This document shows positions 1 through 8,721 of a stretch of 64,000 nt of DNA, piece after piece; the first letter of the stretch is position 1, and each line of letters begins with the position of its first letter. Source of the stretch: Zhouia amylolytica (lineage in GTDB: Bacteria; Bacteroidota; Bacteroidia; Flavobacteriales; Flavobacteriaceae); assembly GCF_900116365.1 (NCBI RefSeq), contig NZ_FPAG01000005.1, forward strand, positions 272,478 to 336,477. The letters are read 5' to 3'. A program made the position numbers and the translations under genes. A model generated the notes under the pieces. The model was not told the origin of the DNA and made no database searches. It saw only the letters and a program-made list of their open reading frames with translations.

Positions 1-171
1 GGGAATCAGTTCATTTAACCTGAACTCGAGGGGTTTGTTTAGGATAAAACCAATAGAACCTTCTTCATTATGTTCAGCCAAAAGCACCACAGATCGATTG
101 AAAGAAGCGTCTCCAATTATAGATGGCTCGGCGATGAGTAAATGTCCTTTTTTTGGCTTTAAGGCTACCAT
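1..171 (-). CDS. yqgE: YqgE/AlgH family protein (UPF0301), 5' part only
   Basis: The first 57 residues are present; the gene runs off the left edge of the window. The start [16 protein letters not shown] followed by the segment [10 protein letters not shown] matches the N-terminus of the YqgE/AlgH family, whose biochemical role is still unclear. The ATG is at 169-171 and no other in-frame ATG lies close by. It is on the same strand as hup and fmt, with the hup terminator about 80 bases upstream of its start, so it is probably transcribed separately. Family assignment is fairly sure; function is not. Confidence 0.8.
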   Translation of the reverse strand, partial: MVALKPKKGHLLIAEPSIIGDASFNRSVVLLAEHNEEGSIGFILNKPLEFRLNELIP

Positions 172-251
172 TGGCTAGTTTATTTACTCTTAAATTTAAT
201 TAAAAAATAGCCAAGTATCAAAATTTGGGAATGAAAAATAATTCAAAACAC

Positions 252-276
252 AAAAAAAAGCGCCGAAATGGCGCTT
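252..276 (-). terminator. Rho-independent terminator of hup
   Basis: Six-base-pair GC-rich stem (AGCGCC at 259-264, GGCGCT at 270-275) with a five-base loop. On the minus strand it is followed by a run of eight T. It lies 26 bases after the hup stop codon. Confidence 0.85.
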
Positions 277-301
277 CAAATGTTCTGTATTCTGATGTTC
301 G

Positions 302-574
302 TTAGTTTACAGCGCTAGATAAATCTGCACCAGCTTTAAACTTAACTACATTTTTAGCAGCAATCTTGATTGTTTTACCAGTTTGTGGATTTCTACCTTC
401 TCTTGCTGATCTTTTAGATACTGACCAAGAACCAAAGCCTACTAATGAAACTCTACCTCCTTTTTTTAAAGTACCTTCTACATTACCTAAAAATGATTCT
501 AATGCTTTTTTAGCTGCTGCTTTCGTGATACCGGCATCAGCTGCCATAGCATCGATTAATTCTGTTTTGTTCAT
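302..574 (-). CDS. hup: HU-family DNA-binding protein
   Basis: A 90-residue histone-like nucleoid protein that bends and compacts DNA as a dimer. The start MNKTELIDAMA, the central GFGSWSV and the DNA-binding arm signature GRNPQTGKTI are all characteristic of HU/IHF proteins, and the length is the family norm. It is monocistronic as far as can be seen: a TAnnTTTG promoter lies about 60 bases upstream and a strong hairpin terminator follows. fmt lies 191 bases upstream on the same strand. Assignment to HU rather than IHF is favoured by the sequence and by the general lack of IHF in this phylum. Confidence 0.96.
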   Translation of the reverse strand: MNKTELIDAMAADAGITKAAAKKALESFLGNVEGTLKKGGRVSLVGFGSWSVSKRSAREGRNPQTGKTIKIAAKNVVKFKAGADLSSAVN

Positions 575-631
575 AATTCAACGAATTTAAAACTTACTTG
601 TTGGTTAAACATTAATTTTAATTAGCCTATA

Positions 632-661
632 CAAATTTATACGGATTATGCAATCATGCAA
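632..661 (-). promoter_or_regulatory. candidate promoter of hup
   Basis: On the minus strand TAAATTTG (639 down to 632) matches the Bacteroidota -7 consensus TAnnTTTG. A partial -33 element (TTG at 661-659) lies about 19 bases upstream. The predicted transcription start leaves a leader of about 50 bases before the hup ATG. Confidence 0.55.
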
Positions 662-765
662 GTAATATCAAGGGAAATCGGGTATTTTGTTAATAACTTC
701 GGCTCTATTGTTAATAAAGTAAGCTTTTTTCGACAAATTTTGCTTATCTCGCACTGTATAAGGCT

Positions 766-1716
766 TTAGCGAACGTAAGCATCGCTTTTTATTTCATAAC
801 CATTTAAAACATCTCTCACATTCATTTTCCGTTTCCCGGGTAGTTGAACCTCATTTAAAATAATATATCCATTACGGACTGCAACTTTAATACTATTCTT
901 TGTAAGAGATAGCGTTCCTGTTTTATCTTCGTGATCTATGATTTCTTTAGTAGCATTATAAATTTTAATGAATACTTCTTCTTCACCATTGTAAAGCGTT
1001 GTCCATGCAGCCGGATATGGACTTAAGCCTCTGATAAGATTATAGATGGAGTCAATAGAAGCTTCCCAGTCTATTTTACAGGTCTCTTTATGAATTTTAT
1101 AAGCCACCTTCAAAGGCTCATCTTCATTTTGGATCCTGGTGGTTATTTTGTCTTCTTTAATACAGTTAACGGTTTTTAAAACCAATTGTGCACCTGTAAG
1201 CATAAGTTTATCATGAAGCATACCTGCAGTTTCCTCAGAACCAATGGCTACCTCTTCCTGAAAAATCATGGCACCTGTATCTATCTTCTCATCTATAAAA
1301 AAGGTGGTCACCCCGGTTTTAGTTTCACCATTTATAATAGCCCAGTTAATTGGGGCCGCCCCCCGGTATTGAGGTAATAAAGAAGCATGTAAGTTGAAAG
1401 TACCGTAAGCTGGCATTTGCCAAACAGCTTTTGGTAACATTCTAAAAGCTACCACCACTTGTAAATTGGCCTCTAGAGACCTTAACTCGTTCAGAAACTC
1501 TTCGCTCTTCAGGTTTGTTGGTTGCATTACGTGAAGACCCTGCTCAACGGCATACTCTTTAACCGCAGATTGATGTAACTTTCTTCCCCTTCCAGCAGGC
1601 TTGTCAGGGGCCGTAATTACCCCAACGATATTATAATTATTTTCTACTAAAGTTTTCAGGGTTTCTACCGCAAAATCGGGAGTCCCCATAAAAACGATTT
1701 TTAAATCTCTTTCCAT
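766..1716 (-). CDS. fmt: methionyl-tRNA formyltransferase
   Basis: Transfers a formyl group from 10-formyltetrahydrofolate to Met-tRNA(fMet) for translation initiation. Visible are the N-terminal IVFMGTPDFAV strand/loop, the catalytic Asn108 and His110 in FNLHASLLPQYRG, and Asp146 in KIDTGAM (numbering from the chosen start); a C-terminal OB-like domain follows. I chose the ATG that gives MERDLKIVFMGTPDF, about 316 residues, because homologues begin close to this motif; an in-frame ATG at 1737 would add seven residues. It follows recQ by 27 bases on the same strand, so the two are probably cotranscribed. Confidence 0.95.
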   Translation of the reverse strand: MERDLKIVFMGTPDFAVETLKTLVENNYNIVGVITAPDKPAGRGRKLHQSAVKEYAVEQGLHVMQPTNLKSEEFLNELRSLEANLQVVVAFRMLPKAVWQMPAYGTFNLHASLLPQYRGAAPINWAIINGETKTGVTTFFIDEKIDTGAMIFQEEVAIGSEETAGMLHDKLMLTGAQLVLKTVNCIKEDKITTRIQNEDEPLKVAYKIHKETCKIDWEASIDSIYNLIRGLSPYPAAWTTLYNGEEEVFIKIYNATKEIIDHEDKTGTLSLTKNSIKVAVRNGYIILNEVQLPGKRKMNVRDVLNGYEIKSDAYVR

Positions 1717-1743
1717 TTTAAATAGTTTCTTGTTCAAAATTAT

Positions 1744-3645
1744 TTATTTGAACTGATATTCATTCCTTTCGTTTACAATTATTTTTTCATCTTCTAAAAG
1801 TAGCTGTATGGCACTAAGGATATATTCTTCCCGAAAGGTTAATTGGCTATTAATAGCTCTGGAGGATAACGGCTTTTCTTTTAGTAATTTAATGATTTGT
1901 TCTGCCACAATATCCAAAACTTCATTCGAGGCTCTCTTGTGTTTTTTAGTAATGCAATAGGAACATATACCACAAGGTTGTAAATTAGTTTCTCCAAAAT
2001 AAGTTAGTAACTGAATACTTTTACATTGATCACTAGTGTTACAATAATCAAATACAGCTTTTAGTTTCGTTGCTTTTAACTTGTTCTGACTTTTAACATC
2101 CTTGGCAATGACATTAATGACCCGGTCGTCTTCACGGGGAACTAAGAAGGTTATTTCAGCATCAGTATTTTTAGCTTCAAGGTTGATAATTTCATCTTTA
2201 TGTAACTGCTGTAATACTTGCATCAAATCTGCTTCAGAAGAAGCTGTTTTTTGAGCAATGAGAATTGTGTTGATTTTTGTTGGCAGATCAAAAATTCCTC
2301 CATATGTTCTTAATATGGCCTGAACAATAGTTTCAATTTTAGGATACTTATCTAAATATGAAAATAACCTGTTAGAGCTTACCTCGAACTGTAAAATAAC
2401 TTTATTCCTGTACGATTCTGTGAAGTTGATAATAGATTGTCTGTCGAGCGTTTTTAGGCCGTTATAGGTCAATAAACCATTCAATTGATAGATATGACAA
2501 AACTCATTAAAATTAAATGCGAAACTTTCCTCTCTGTCTTCCCCGTATCCTATTTGAAAATAATTATTCAGTTTCTTATATAATAGCTTTAAAAAATTGC
2601 TGTCCGGAAATACTTTAACGAATTGCTCTTCAGCCTGAAGTTCGTCAGCCTTATTTTTTAGAATTACTGCAAATGATTTGTTGCCATCCCTTCCTGCTCG
2701 CCCGGATTCCTGATAATAATTTTCAATGCTGTCAGGTAGGTTTAAGTGAATTACTGTACGGACATCCGGTTTATCTATCCCCATGCCAAAAGCATTGGTG
2801 GCTACCATTACCTGAATTTGATTGTCGAGCCATAACTTCAGTTTGTTTTGTTTTTCGTCCGAAGAAATACCACCATGATAATAAGTAGCTTTGATACCTT
2901 GATTGTTTAAATAATCAGCAAAATTGATAGTTGCTTTTCTACTGGTTACATATACAATTGATGATCCTTTGTTCTTCTTAAGGATAAGGCTGAGTTTATG
3001 TCTTTTATCTTCTTCCTCAAAAACCATATAAGCAATATTCTGACGAGAAAAAGAACTCTTTACTCTTTGAACCGCTCTCAGGTTCAGGTTCTGGACAATG
3101 TCTTCTTGTACCTCTGCGGTAGCCGATGCAGTTAAAGCGGCGATTGGAATATGAGGGAACGTTTCTCGAAGCCACACACAGTTTCTATATGCAGGTCTGA
3201 AATCATGTCCCCATTCTGATATACAATGAGCCTCATCAATTGCGATAAGATTCACAGGCATTTGTCTTATACGTTCCTGAACTAACTCCTGCTGTAAACG
3301 TTCAGGCGAGAGATAAAGGAATTTGTAATTGCCATAGATGCAATTATCCAGTAGAGCATCAACCTCCTTATATGATAATCCACCGGTTAAGCCGATGGAT
3401 TTTATGTTTTTGTTTTTTAATTGATTGACCTGATCTTGTATCAAGGCGACCAAAGGAGATACTACAATGCAAATCCCTTCCTGTACTAAAGCAGGAACCT
3501 GAAAACAAACAGACTTTCCACCACCGGTAGGCAATAGGGCAAGCGTGTCGTGTTTATCTAAAAGGTTTTTGATGACCTGTTCCTGTGCGGCTCTAAATGA
3601 ATCAAAGCCCCAGTATTGTTTTAAAACCGTTAAAGGGTCTAGCAT
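1744..3645 (-). CDS. recQ: ATP-dependent DNA helicase, RecQ family
   Basis: A 3'-5' DNA helicase of recombination and replication repair. Walker A is LLPTGGGKS (about residues 37-45), the DEAH box is IDEAHCISEWGHDFRP (137-140 for DEAH), and QESGRAGRDG is motif VI. A zinc-binding domain follows (cysteines around CNTSDQC and CGICSYC), then a winged-helix-like C-terminus. At 633 residues it is the shorter RecQ type of Bacteroidota; I see no clear HRDC domain. Such genomes often carry a second, longer RecQ, so the exact orthology to E. coli RecQ is less sure than the family. Confidence 0.93.
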   Translation of the reverse strand: MLDPLTVLKQYWGFDSFRAAQEQVIKNLLDKHDTLALLPTGGGKSVCFQVPALVQEGICIVVSPLVALIQDQVNQLKNKNIKSIGLTGGLSYKEVDALLDNCIYGNYKFLYLSPERLQQELVQERIRQMPVNLIAIDEAHCISEWGHDFRPAYRNCVWLRETFPHIPIAALTASATAEVQEDIVQNLNLRAVQRVKSSFSRQNIAYMVFEEEDKRHKLSLILKKNKGSSIVYVTSRKATINFADYLNNQGIKATYYHGGISSDEKQNKLKLWLDNQIQVMVATNAFGMGIDKPDVRTVIHLNLPDSIENYYQESGRAGRDGNKSFAVILKNKADELQAEEQFVKVFPDSNFLKLLYKKLNNYFQIGYGEDREESFAFNFNEFCHIYQLNGLLTYNGLKTLDRQSIINFTESYRNKVILQFEVSSNRLFSYLDKYPKIETIVQAILRTYGGIFDLPTKINTILIAQKTASSEADLMQVLQQLHKDEIINLEAKNTDAEITFLVPREDDRVINVIAKDVKSQNKLKATKLKAVFDYCNTSDQCKSIQLLTYFGETNLQPCGICSYCITKKHKRASNEVLDIVAEQIIKLLKEKPLSSRAINSQLTFREEYILSAIQLLLEDEKIIVNERNEYQFK

Positions 3646-3738
3646 TAATACAAGTTGTTGTTTATGAGGGAAAGTTACTAATTAGGGGGCAAGCCTCCCA
3701 TATTTTTCATCGAAATTTAATGTAATAATTTCCAGAGC

Positions 3739-4272
3739 TTAAATAAATTTCTCAATAAAATCAGCCCTTGCTGTAACGGTGCCCGTTGGCACTTCTAAAA
3801 GTTGATAGCCAAATTTTTTATACGCAGCTTCCAGGTAATCATGAATTAGTATAGCCTGTTCAAAGTTTTCATAACGTTCATTGTCAGAAATGTAAATCTC
3901 TTCCCAAGGAGGTAATAGAAACACCTGGTCATAGCAGTGTTCAGTACATGCATCGGAGAAGTAAGCAGGGTAATCCTGATTGGCATAATCCAAATAGGCA
4001 ACCACATCGGGAATACCTCTATCTAAAAAAACTCGGTTTTCAGGATGATTAGTAGCTTGATTAAATTGCGATATCCTCCCTTCAAGCAGCTTTTTACTAA
4101 ATAGAAGGGGGTCCTTTAGAAAAAGTTGATCGATTCCTTGTTTTTGTGCCTCTATCGTAACCTGTCTGGATATTTCAGGTAAGCAAATATAACCTCGATC
4201 TTTCAAGATATCTACCACAGATGTTTTGCCTGTTCCAGGTCCTCCGGTAATGACAATTTTTTTATGACTCAC
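3739..4272 (-). CDS. AAA_28-type P-loop ATPase/kinase-like protein
   Basis: A 177-residue protein with an N-terminal P-loop, ITGGPGTGKTS (residues 9-18), followed by ICLPEISRQV and later LDRGIPDVVAYLDY. This layout matches the small AAA_28 family (NadR-kinase / Ttd14-like NTPases). No substrate can be named from the sequence. It lies 93 bases upstream of recQ on the same strand and divergent from the DUF493 gene. It could be a nucleoside or cofactor kinase; that is inference from the fold only. Confidence 0.8.
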   Translation of the reverse strand: MSHKKIVITGGPGTGKTSVVDILKDRGYICLPEISRQVTIEAQKQGIDQLFLKDPLLFSKKLLEGRISQFNQATNHPENRVFLDRGIPDVVAYLDYANQDYPAYFSDACTEHCYDQVFLLPPWEEIYISDNERYENFEQAILIHDYLEAAYKKFGYQLLEVPTGTVTARADFIEKFI

Positions 4273-4339
4273 GTTTCATTTATTCAGGGCTCAAAAATAG
4301 TGAAATCTGAGGATAACCTAAAAATTGAATTCTAAAGAC

Positions 4340-4347
4340 TATCTTTG
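4340..4347 (+). promoter_or_regulatory. candidate promoter (-7 box) of the DUF493 gene
   Basis: TATCTTTG matches TAnnTTTG exactly and sits 30 bases before the ATG at 4377. I see no good -33 TTTG at the right distance. Confidence 0.5.
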
Positions 4348-4376
4348 CAAGAAATAATATCGATTAGTTAAGCGTA

Positions 4377-4667
4377 ATGGAAAATCAAGAGAATCGAAAA
4401 GCTTTTTACGATAAATTAAAAAGTCGTTTAGAAGAGACTACTAAATGGCCGTCCCTGTATTTATATAAGTTCATAGTGCCTACTGATGAAGATAAAATCA
4501 AGGAAGTAGAAACCATGTTTGATAATATGGGAGCGGTAATAAATACTAAAAAATCTACCAAAGGAACTTATACTAGTATTTCAATTTCTTTAAAAATGGA
4601 ATCCCCTGAAGCTGTAATTGAAAAATATCAGGAAGCAGAAAAAGTAGAAGGAATTATCTCTCTTTAA
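4377..4667 (+). CDS. DUF493 family protein (YbeD-like)
   Basis: A 96-residue small alpha/beta protein. The segment YLYKFIVPTDEDKIKEVE, the spacing, and the ending with a predicted ACT-like strand (TYTSISISLKM) fit DUF493/YbeD. In E. coli the relative YbeD lies between lipB and dacA; no such partners are here. Function is unknown. It has its own TAnnTTTG promoter and is followed by a 120-base gap with a second promoter, so it is probably expressed alone. Confidence 0.8.
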   Translation: MENQENRKAFYDKLKSRLEETTKWPSLYLYKFIVPTDEDKIKEVETMFDNMGAVINTKKSTKGTYTSISISLKMESPEAVIEKYQEAEKVEGIISL

Positions 4668-4675
4668 TAAATTGA

Positions 4676-4705
4676 TTTGTTGATTGTATAAAAATTAGTA
4701 TTTTG
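4676..4705 (+). promoter_or_regulatory. candidate promoter of the DUF4290-murA operon
   Basis: TTTG at 4676-4679, a 19-base spacer, then TATTTTG at 4699-4705, one base short of the TAnnTTTG consensus. The leader before the DUF4290 start would be about 75 bases. Confidence 0.4.
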
Positions 4706-4787
4706 CAGTGCAACGTATGTTACTTTCCTGCAAGTGAAATACTGCGTAACTTCATTACATTTAATGCATTAAAAACCAACAATAGTT

Positions 4788-5429
4788 TTGATTGAAAATT
4801 TAGAATATAATAGTGAACGACCAAGGTTAATTATTCCAGAGTACGGACGTCATATTCAGAAACTGGTGGATTTCGCCATTTCTATCGAAGATAAGGAAGA
4901 GAGGAATAAAGTAGCCAAGGCTATTATTGGAGTTATGGGGAACCTAAACCCTCATTTAAGAGATGTGGCCGACTTTCAGCATAAGTTATGGGATCAGCTT
5001 TTCATCATGTCGGACTTCAAATTAGATGTCGATTCACCTTTTCCAATACCTACCAAGGAGATGCTGGCAGAGCGTCCGGAAGGGCTGGAATACCCTCAAA
5101 ACCATCCTAAATACAGGTTTTACGGGAACAATATAAAACGTATGATTGATGTTTGTAACGGTTGGGAAGAAGGCGAGTTAAAGCAGGCCTTGAAGTATAC
5201 TATTGCAAACCATATGAAGAAATGTTTCTTAAACTGGAATAAGGACACCGTTGAGGATGATGTAATCTTTGAACATTTATATGAGTTGAGTGGAGGGAAG
5301 ATTAACTTGGCCAAATGGGATGAGGATCTTTCAGACAGCTCAAATCTTATCCGTTCCAAACCTAACAAACAGCACCGGTCTAACGGTAAAAAGCATCATA
5401 AAGGAGGCCGCAATAAAAAACGTTATTAA
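4788..5429 (+). CDS. DUF4290 domain-containing protein (TTG start)
   Basis: A 213-residue protein of a Bacteroidota-specific family. It begins NLEYNSERPRLIIPEYGRH, which is the conserved DUF4290 N-terminus, is largely helical, and ends in a very basic tail (KPNKQHRSNGKKHHKGGRN) suggestive of nucleic-acid contact. There is no ATG near the start: an in-frame stop lies at 4770-4772, so initiation must use TTG at 4788 or ATT at 4791. murA starts 20 bases downstream, and the same pairing is a plausible conserved operon. The function is unknown. Confidence 0.85.
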   Translation: MIENLEYNSERPRLIIPEYGRHIQKLVDFAISIEDKEERNKVAKAIIGVMGNLNPHLRDVADFQHKLWDQLFIMSDFKLDVDSPFPIPTKEMLAERPEGLEYPQNHPKYRFYGNNIKRMIDVCNGWEEGELKQALKYTIANHMKKCFLNWNKDTVEDDVIFEHLYELSGGKINLAKWDEDLSDSSNLIRSKPNKQHRSNGKKHHKGGRNKKRY

Positions 5430-5449
5430 AAAATCTTTACCGACTTTCT

Positions 5450-6760
5450 ATGGGAACATTTAAAATTGAAGGCGGGCATCAGTTAAAAGGGGAAATAACT
5501 CCTCAAGGTGCCAAAAATGAAGCCTTACAAATCTTATGTGCCGTACTACTAACGCCAGAACGAGTTACGATTCACAACATACCCAATATAGTTGATGTAA
5601 ATAAATTAATCGATTTACTTGAGAATTTAGGGGTTAAAATTCAAAAACTTGGAAAGGGTTCATATTCCTTCCAGGCTGATGATATTAATCTTGAATATCT
5701 GGAGTCTGAGCAATTTAAAAAAGACGGAAGAGGATTGCGAGGATCTATTATGATTGTCGGACCTTTATTGGCTCGTTTCGGTAAGGGGTATATACCTAAG
5801 CCCGGTGGAGATAAGATAGGAAGAAGACGCCTGGATACTCACTTTCAGGGTTTTATCAAACTTGGCGCTAATTTTAGATATAACCGGGAAGAGTATTTTT
5901 ATGGTGTAGAAGCTGAGACCTTATCCGGAACTGATATGTTGCTAGACGAAGCCTCGGTAACCGGTACTGCAAATATCGTAATGGCAGCTGTATTGGCCAA
6001 AGGGACCACTACCATCTATAACGCTGCTTGTGAACCATATTTGCAACAACTTTGCAAAATGCTCAATCGCATGGGAGCGAAAATATCTGGTATTGCCTCA
6101 AATCTATTAACCATTGAAGGAGTTGATAGTTTGGGAGGTACCGATCATACTATGTTACCGGATATGATTGAAATTGGTAGTTGGATCGGATTGGCGGCAA
6201 TGACCAAAAGTGAGATCACTATTAAGAATGTAAATTGGGATAGTTTAGGAGTTATTCCTGGCGTTTTTGCTAAACTCGGTATTACAGTTGAGAAAAAAGG
6301 TGATGATATTTTTATTCCAGAACATAAAAAAGGATATGAAATCCAAAATTATATCGATGGTTCAATTTTAACCATAGCAGATGCTCCGTGGCCTGGATTT
6401 ACACCCGATTTGTTGAGTATAGTACTTACGATCGCTACCCAGGCAAGGGGAGAGGTATTGATTCATCAGAAAATGTTTGAAAGCCGTTTATTCTTTGTCG
6501 ATAAATTAATCGATATGGGAGCAAAAATTATATTATGCGATCCGCACAGAGCTACAGTAATTGGTCATGACTTTAAATCTCAATTGAAAGCAACGACAAT
6601 GACATCTCCCGATATTAGGGCTGGAATTTCCTTATTAATAGCAGCGCTTTCTGCTAAAGGAACTTCAACCATCCATAATATAGAACAGATCGATCGTGGT
6701 TATGAATATATCGATGATCGTCTACGAGCTATAGGAGCTAAGATATTAAGAGTAGATTAA
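5450..6760 (+). CDS. murA: UDP-N-acetylglucosamine 1-carboxyvinyltransferase
   Basis: First committed step of peptidoglycan synthesis: adds enolpyruvate from PEP to UDP-GlcNAc in the cytoplasm. At 436 residues it has the full two-domain EPSP-synthase-like fold, starting MGTFKIEGGHQLKGEITPQGAKNEA cut short here to its hallmark GAKNEAL. In the catalytic loop the usual PGGCxIG is PGGDKIG, so the fosfomycin-target cysteine is replaced by Asp121. The C-terminal DIRAGISLLIAAL and IDRGYEYIDDRL motifs are present. It is the second gene of an operon with DUF4290 and ends at a strong terminator. Confidence 0.96.
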   Translation: MGTFKIEGGHQLKGEITPQGAKNEALQILCAVLLTPERVTIHNIPNIVDVNKLIDLLENLGVKIQKLGKGSYSFQADDINLEYLESEQFKKDGRGLRGSIMIVGPLLARFGKGYIPKPGGDKIGRRRLDTHFQGFIKLGANFRYNREEYFYGVEAETLSGTDMLLDEASVTGTANIVMAAVLAKGTTTIYNAACEPYLQQLCKMLNRMGAKISGIASNLLTIEGVDSLGGTDHTMLPDMIEIGSWIGLAAMTKSEITIKNVNWDSLGVIPGVFAKLGITVEKKGDDIFIPEHKKGYEIQNYIDGSILTIADAPWPGFTPDLLSIVLTIATQARGEVLIHQKMFESRLFFVDKLIDMGAKIILCDPHRATVIGHDFKSQLKATTMTSPDIRAGISLLIAALSAKGTSTIHNIEQIDRGYEYIDDRLRAIGAKILRVD

Positions 6761-6773
6761 TAAAAACTTTTAG

Positions 6774-6806
6774 GCCTGATGATTTCAAATTCATCAGGCT
6801 TTTTTA
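6774..6806 (+). terminator. Rho-independent terminator of murA
   Basis: Nine-base-pair perfect stem (GCCTGATGA at 6774-6782, TCATCAGGC at 6791-6799) followed by seven T. It overlaps the last bases of the convergent photolyase gene. Confidence 0.9.
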
Positions 6807-8111
6807 ATTAAGGGCATTCTTATAAACCTCCAGGCATCGTTCTCTGGCAGCCTTATGTTCAACAATAGGCTGAGGATAGCTAAACTCATTGAGGTCTTTT
6901 ACCCAGGTATTTATATATTTGAGATCTTTATCAAATTTTTTAATTTGTGTAATGGGGTTGAATATTCTGAAATATGGCGCGGCATCCACCCCTGTACCGG
7001 CAACCCATTGCCAATTCCCAACATTGCTGGACATTTCATAATCCAGTAACTTTTGTGCGAAGTATGCCTCACCCCAGCGCCAGTCAATCAATAAATGTTT
7101 ACAAAGAAAACTCGCTGTGATCATTCGGATTCTATTGTGCATATATCCGGTGTTGTTCAGCTGACGCATACCTGCATCAACAATCGGATAACCAGTTTTC
7201 CCTTCGCACCAGGCCATAAATTCATTTTCATCATTTCGCCAATTGATTCGATCATATTTAGGTTTAAAGCTCTTTGTGGTTGTATGTGGGAAATGATAAA
7301 GGATCTGCATGAAAAATTCACGCCAAATCAATTCATTTAGAAAAGTAGTGTCCTTTTCATTTAAGGCCTTTTCTACTAATCTGCGAATACTAACAGTTCC
7401 AAAACGTAAATGTGGACCTAGAAGAGATGTACCGTCCTGGGCAGGAAAGTCTCTCGTTTGATGATAGTTGCCTATCAGTGAGGAGCTAATATTGTATGGA
7501 TGTACTTCAATGTTGCTTTTTTTGAAGCCAATATCAGATAAACTTAATTTATTAAAGTCTCCTTTATAAAAATGCTTTGTTACGTTTCCAATCTGGTAAT
7601 TAGGGATATCGGTATTTGAATTAAAAGTTTCTTTCCATTTCCTCATGTAAGGGGTATACACTACATAAGGATCGCCGTCGTTTTTTAAAACCTCATTTTT
7701 TTCGAAGATCACCTGATCCTTAAAGGTTAAAAATTCGACACCACTTTTAGAGAGTATATTAGAAATTTCCTGGTCTCTTTTAATGGCGTAGGGTTCGTAG
7801 TCGTGATTCGTGTATACATTTTTAATATCCTGGCTCATTAGAAGTGATTGAAATATTTCTTGAGGATTACCATGATAAAGAGCTATACCCGTATTATATT
7901 TTTTTGATAACTCATCGTTCAGTACCAGAAGTTTTTCATGAATGAAACTAACGCGAGCGTCTTGATCAGGTAGTTTAACTAAAATTTCTTCATCAAAAAT
8001 AAATATAGGAAGTACACGCTCATTATTAGACAGTGCTTCATAAAGACCACGGTTATCTTCAATTCTTAAATCTCTTCTAAACCAAAAAAGGGTTACTTTT
8101 TCCGACTTCAT
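6804..8111 (-). CDS. phrB: deoxyribodipyrimidine photolyase (class I type)
   Basis: Light-driven repair of UV-induced pyrimidine dimers using FAD. The N-terminus VTLFWFRRDLRIEDNRGL is the antenna (photolyase) domain; the C-terminal FAD domain carries LIWREFFMQIL, TGYPIVDAGMRQL, HNRIRM and NWQWVAGTGVDAAPYFRIF. The 435-residue length is usual. A cryptochrome-like role cannot be excluded, but the conserved active-site residues favour a repair enzyme. It lies nine bases after the SRPBCC gene and is probably cotranscribed with it. Confidence 0.93.
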   Translation of the reverse strand: MKSEKVTLFWFRRDLRIEDNRGLYEALSNNERVLPIFIFDEEILVKLPDQDARVSFIHEKLLVLNDELSKKYNTGIALYHGNPQEIFQSLLMSQDIKNVYTNHDYEPYAIKRDQEISNILSKSGVEFLTFKDQVIFEKNEVLKNDGDPYVVYTPYMRKWKETFNSNTDIPNYQIGNVTKHFYKGDFNKLSLSDIGFKKSNIEVHPYNISSSLIGNYHQTRDFPAQDGTSLLGPHLRFGTVSIRRLVEKALNEKDTTFLNELIWREFFMQILYHFPHTTTKSFKPKYDRINWRNDENEFMAWCEGKTGYPIVDAGMRQLNNTGYMHNRIRMITASFLCKHLLIDWRWGEAYFAQKLLDYEMSSNVGNWQWVAGTGVDAAPYFRIFNPITQIKKFDKDLKYINTWVKDLNEFSYPQPIVEHKAARERCLEVYKNALN

Positions 8112-8120
8112 ATATGTGTA

Positions 8121-8597
8121 CTAATATTTTAATTCTCCAAACAGAGATTTTAATTTATTTTCCCTGTAGTTGAAGATATCCTTAAGTTGTCTCGCTACCA
8201 TGGGTTGGATGATGTTTCCAAGAAATCCATAAGGAAGTTTGTAATGGATCAGGTCCTCCATAATAATGCCTCCACGAGTGGGTTTCAAAAAGTGTTTATG
8301 GTGCCATAAAGCATAAGGTCCAAATCGTTGTTCGTCTACAAAATACTCCCGATCTTTAACATGTGTTATTTCTGTTACCCACTTCATTTTAACTTTTGGG
8401 AATGGACAAACGGTATATTCAATGATTTGACCAGGATACATATTGCTTTCCGCTCCGCTTAAAATTTTAAACTGCATATGGTCTGGAGTGATGACACTCA
8501 GATTGTTCGGGTCTGATAAAAATGCCCAACCTTCGTCAATACTTATAGGTAATCCTTGTTGTTTATGGATGCGATGAATCATACTTTGTTTAAGCAA
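8121..8597 (-). CDS. SRPBCC family protein
   Basis: A 158-residue START/polyketide-cyclase-like protein. It shows the pattern of the superfamily: an early LPISIDEGWAFLSDPNNLS, a central run of beta strands, and a long C-terminal helix (QLKDIFNYRENKLKSLF). The superfamily binds hydrophobic ligands; the ligand here is unknown. Two starts are possible, 8597 or the ATG giving MIHRIHKQQ (8582); both follow the predicted promoter. Its pairing with a photolyase gene suggests a light- or UV-linked role, which is inference from context only. Confidence 0.8.
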   Translation of the reverse strand: MLKQSMIHRIHKQQGLPISIDEGWAFLSDPNNLSVITPDHMQFKILSGAESNMYPGQIIEYTVCPFPKVKMKWVTEITHVKDREYFVDEQRFGPYALWHHKHFLKPTRGGIIMEDLIHYKLPYGFLGNIIQPMVARQLKDIFNYRENKLKSLFGELKY

Positions 8598-8604
8598 TTT
8601 TAAA

Positions 8605-8622
8605 CAAAGTTAAACAAATATA
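8605..8622 (-). promoter_or_regulatory. candidate promoter(s) of the SRPBCC-phrB operon
   Basis: Two exact minus-strand matches to TAnnTTTG lie side by side: TATATTTG (8622 down to 8615) and TAACTTTG (8612 down to 8605). No clear -33 TTTG is seen for either. Confidence 0.5.
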
Positions 8623-8721
8623 GTTTCTATAGCTTAAATTATCGTAATTTTAATATAATTTAATAAGGCAAAACATGTTAAATATGTAAATTGCTATTGT
8701 ATAAATCAACTATTATTAAAA

